Shown: one piece after another, positions 62,613 through 64,000 of the stretch
Layout: each line of letters opens with the position of its first letter
Numbering within the stretch: the stretch's first letter is position 1
Assembly: GCF_900105325.1 (NCBI RefSeq)
Contig: NZ_FNSU01000003.1
Location: 4,105,501 to 4,169,500, forward strand
Reading direction: 5' to 3'
Length of the DNA stretch: 64,000 nucleotides
Source of the DNA: Pseudomonas marginalis
GTDB taxonomy: Bacteria; Pseudomonadota; Gammaproteobacteria; Pseudomonadales; Pseudomonadaceae
Translations under genes and position numbers: made by a program
Notes under the pieces: model-generated
What the model saw: the letters and a program-made list of their open reading frames with translations, nothing else
Told to the model about the DNA's origin: nothing
Databases searched by the model: none

Positions 62613-64000
62613 TTATGCCGCCACTCGCTGCTTTTCTGCCAGCCGGCTGCGGCCATAGAGCACCACAATGGCCAGGATCGCCACGGCCTGTGCGCTCAAC
62701 GAGTACGCATCGGCGTGGATGCCCAGCCAGTCGAAGTCAAAGAACGCCACTGGCCGCGTGCCGAAGATGCCGGCTTCCTGCAACGCCTTGACGCCATGCC
62801 CGGCGAACACCACCGACAACGCGCACAACAGCCCCGCATTGATGCCGAAAAACAGCGCCAGCGGCAGTTTCGCCGAACCGCGCAGGATCACCCAGGCCAG
62901 GCCCACCAGCAGCACCAACGCCGTGGCACCACCCGCCAGCACCGCGTTGTGCCCGGCCGGGCCCGCTTGCAGCCACAGGGTTTCGTAGAACAGGATCACT
63001 TCGAACAGCTCGCGGTAGACCGAGAAGAACGCCAATATCGCAAAACCGAAACGCCCACCGCCGCCCACCAGGCTGCTCTTGATGTAGTCCTGCCACGCCG
63101 CGGCATGGCGGCGGTCGTGCATCCACACGCCAAGCCACAGCACCATCACACTGGCGAACAGCGCCGTGCAGCCTTCGAGCAATTCGCGCTGGGCGCCGCT
63201 GACATCAATCACATACGCCGCCAATGCCCAGGTGGCCAAGCCGGCCAATAGTGCCAGGCCCCAGCCGACGTTGACGCTGCGCACCGCCGATTGCTGGCCG
63301 GTGTTGCGCAGGAACGCCAGGATCGCCGCCAGCACCAGGATGGCTTCCAGGCCTTCACGCAGCAGGATCAGCAGACCGGAAATGTAGCTCAACGACCAGC
63401 TCAAGCCATCGCTGCCCAGCAAGCCTGCGGACTCGGTGAGCTTGCCCTTGGCCACGTCCAGACGCTGCTGCACCTGCTCGATCGGCAGACCGTCCTGTAA
63501 CGACTGCCGGTAAGCCATCAGGGCCTTCTCGGTGTCCTTACGCACGTTGGCATCGACGTTATCCAGTGAGCTTTCCACCAGCTCAAAGCCTTCCAGGTAC
63601 GCCGCCACCGACAAATCATAGGCTTGCTCGTGGTCACCGTTACGGAACGCTGCGAGGCTCTTGTCCAGGGTGCTGGCGGTGTAATCGAGCAACTGCGCCG
63701 GGCCACGCTTGACCTGCGGCGGTTGCGCACGCTGGGCGCGGAAGGTCGCGGCAGCGGTTGGGCCGTTTGCGGCCAGCACTTCATTAGGCGTCTGGCGGGC
63801 CAGGTCGGCGAGGTTGAAGGGCTGCTCGCTTTTCGCCGCAGCCGGGTCGGCGGTGAAGCCGGCGATGTAGGTGGCCAGGTCCCAACGCTGGCGGTCGTCC
63901 AGTTGGTCAGCAAAGGACGGCATGTCAGTGCCTTCGACACCCAGGCCCAGGGTGTTGTAGATCGCGTAAAGGCTCAGGCGATCCAGGCGCGCAGCATCCG
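62613..64000 (-). CDS. FTR1-family iron permease with N-terminal cytochrome-c-like region (partial)
   Basis: At least 462 residues; the frame is open through the right window edge, so the start is not seen. The C-terminal half has seven membrane segments with the two RExxE-type iron motifs (LLREGLEAILVLAA and YRELFEVILFYETLW). The N-terminal part (GLGVEGTDMPSFADQLDDRQRWDLATYIAGFTA) looks like the end of a c-type cytochrome domain, the layout of bacterial cytochrome-FTR1 fusions. It would import ferrous or ferric iron across the inner membrane coupled to oxidation. The haem motif itself lies outside the window. Confidence 0.85.
   Translation of the reverse strand, partial: DAARLDRLSLYAIYNTLGLGVEGTDMPSFADQLDDRQRWDLATYIAGFTADPAAAKSEQPFNLADLARQTPNEVLAANGPTAAATFRAQRAQPPQVKRGPAQLLDYTASTLDKSLAAFRNGDHEQAYDLSVAAYLEGFELVESSLDNVDANVRKDTEKALMAYRQSLQDGLPIEQVQQRLDVAKGKLTESAGLLGSDGLSWSLSYISGLLILLREGLEAILVLAAILAFLRNTGQQSAVRSVNVGWGLALLAGLATWALAAYVIDVSGAQRELLEGCTALFASVMVLWLGVWMHDRRHAAAWQDYIKSSLVGGGGRFGFAILAFFSVYRELFEVILFYETLWLQAGPAGHNAVLAGGATALVLLVGLAWVILRGSAKLPLALFFGINAGLLCALSVVFAGHGVKALQEAGIFGTRPVAFFDFDWLGIHADAYSLSAQAVAILAIVVLYGRSRLAEKQRVAA

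Overview
The window reads as chromosomal DNA of a fluorescent Pseudomonas (P. fluorescens group). The evidence is the dense GC-rich coding, the gene order, and the many short palindromes built on GTGGGAGGGGC-type arms, which are REP/REPIN repeats of this group. The gene order resembles the P. aeruginosa PAO1 stretch around argA, argE, gcvTH, fbpAB, ubiI-ubiH-pepP, zapA, 6S RNA, fau, yhiI-rbbA-yhhJ, glpT, ubiD, rho, trxA, ppx, ppk and hemB. That comparison is from memory, not from an alignment. I saw no phage, IS element, CRISPR array, tRNA or rRNA.

Layout. 1-5.5 kb: sulfur scavenging, with ssuEADC (ssuC cut by the left edge), the 1-Cys peroxiredoxin lsfA and an OprD-family porin. 6-8.6 kb: argA and argE. 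8.8-16.9 kb: a CYTH/CHAD triphosphatase-like protein, an Lrp-type regulator with a divergent ACT-like small protein, an orphan GspE/PilB-type ATPase, qmcA with an NfeD partner, a DUF2388 protein, an outer-membrane barrel and an ArnB-like aminotransferase. 16.9-21.4 kb: gcvT-gcvH without gcvP, then an FbpAB ferric iron importer. 21.5-28.2 kb: ubiI, ubiH, pepP and ygfB facing a small coiled-coil gene, zapA, 6S RNA and fau, then an EVE-domain gene. 28.4-36.4 kb: yhiI-rbbA-yhhJ, a FliL-like protein, a quinone oxidoreductase and glpT with a clear GlpR-type operator. 36.4-44.7 kb: chaC, a TonB-dependent receptor, a small barrel resembling divergent PagP, a ferredoxin-type reductase translationally coupled to ubiD, rho and trxA.

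44.8-53.9 kb looks accessory. A FadR-type regulator and a four-gene polar amino-acid ABC importer are followed tail-to-tail by a five-gene chaperone-usher pilus operon with two DUF1120 subunits. These sit between trxA and ppx, which I recall as neighbours in PAO1. 54.3-64 kb: ppx and ppk converge across a long REPIN, followed by hemB, a DedA protein, a fatty-acid hydroxylase-family membrane protein, elbB, a YaiI/UPF0178 protein and an FTR1 iron permease cut by the right edge.

The parts most worth a second look are the DUF1120 pilus operon, the PagP-like barrel, the ubiD/reductase pair, the triple 9-mer in the ssu promoter, and the ACT-like protein beside Lrp. I found no clear evidence of an entirely new defence or mobile system.
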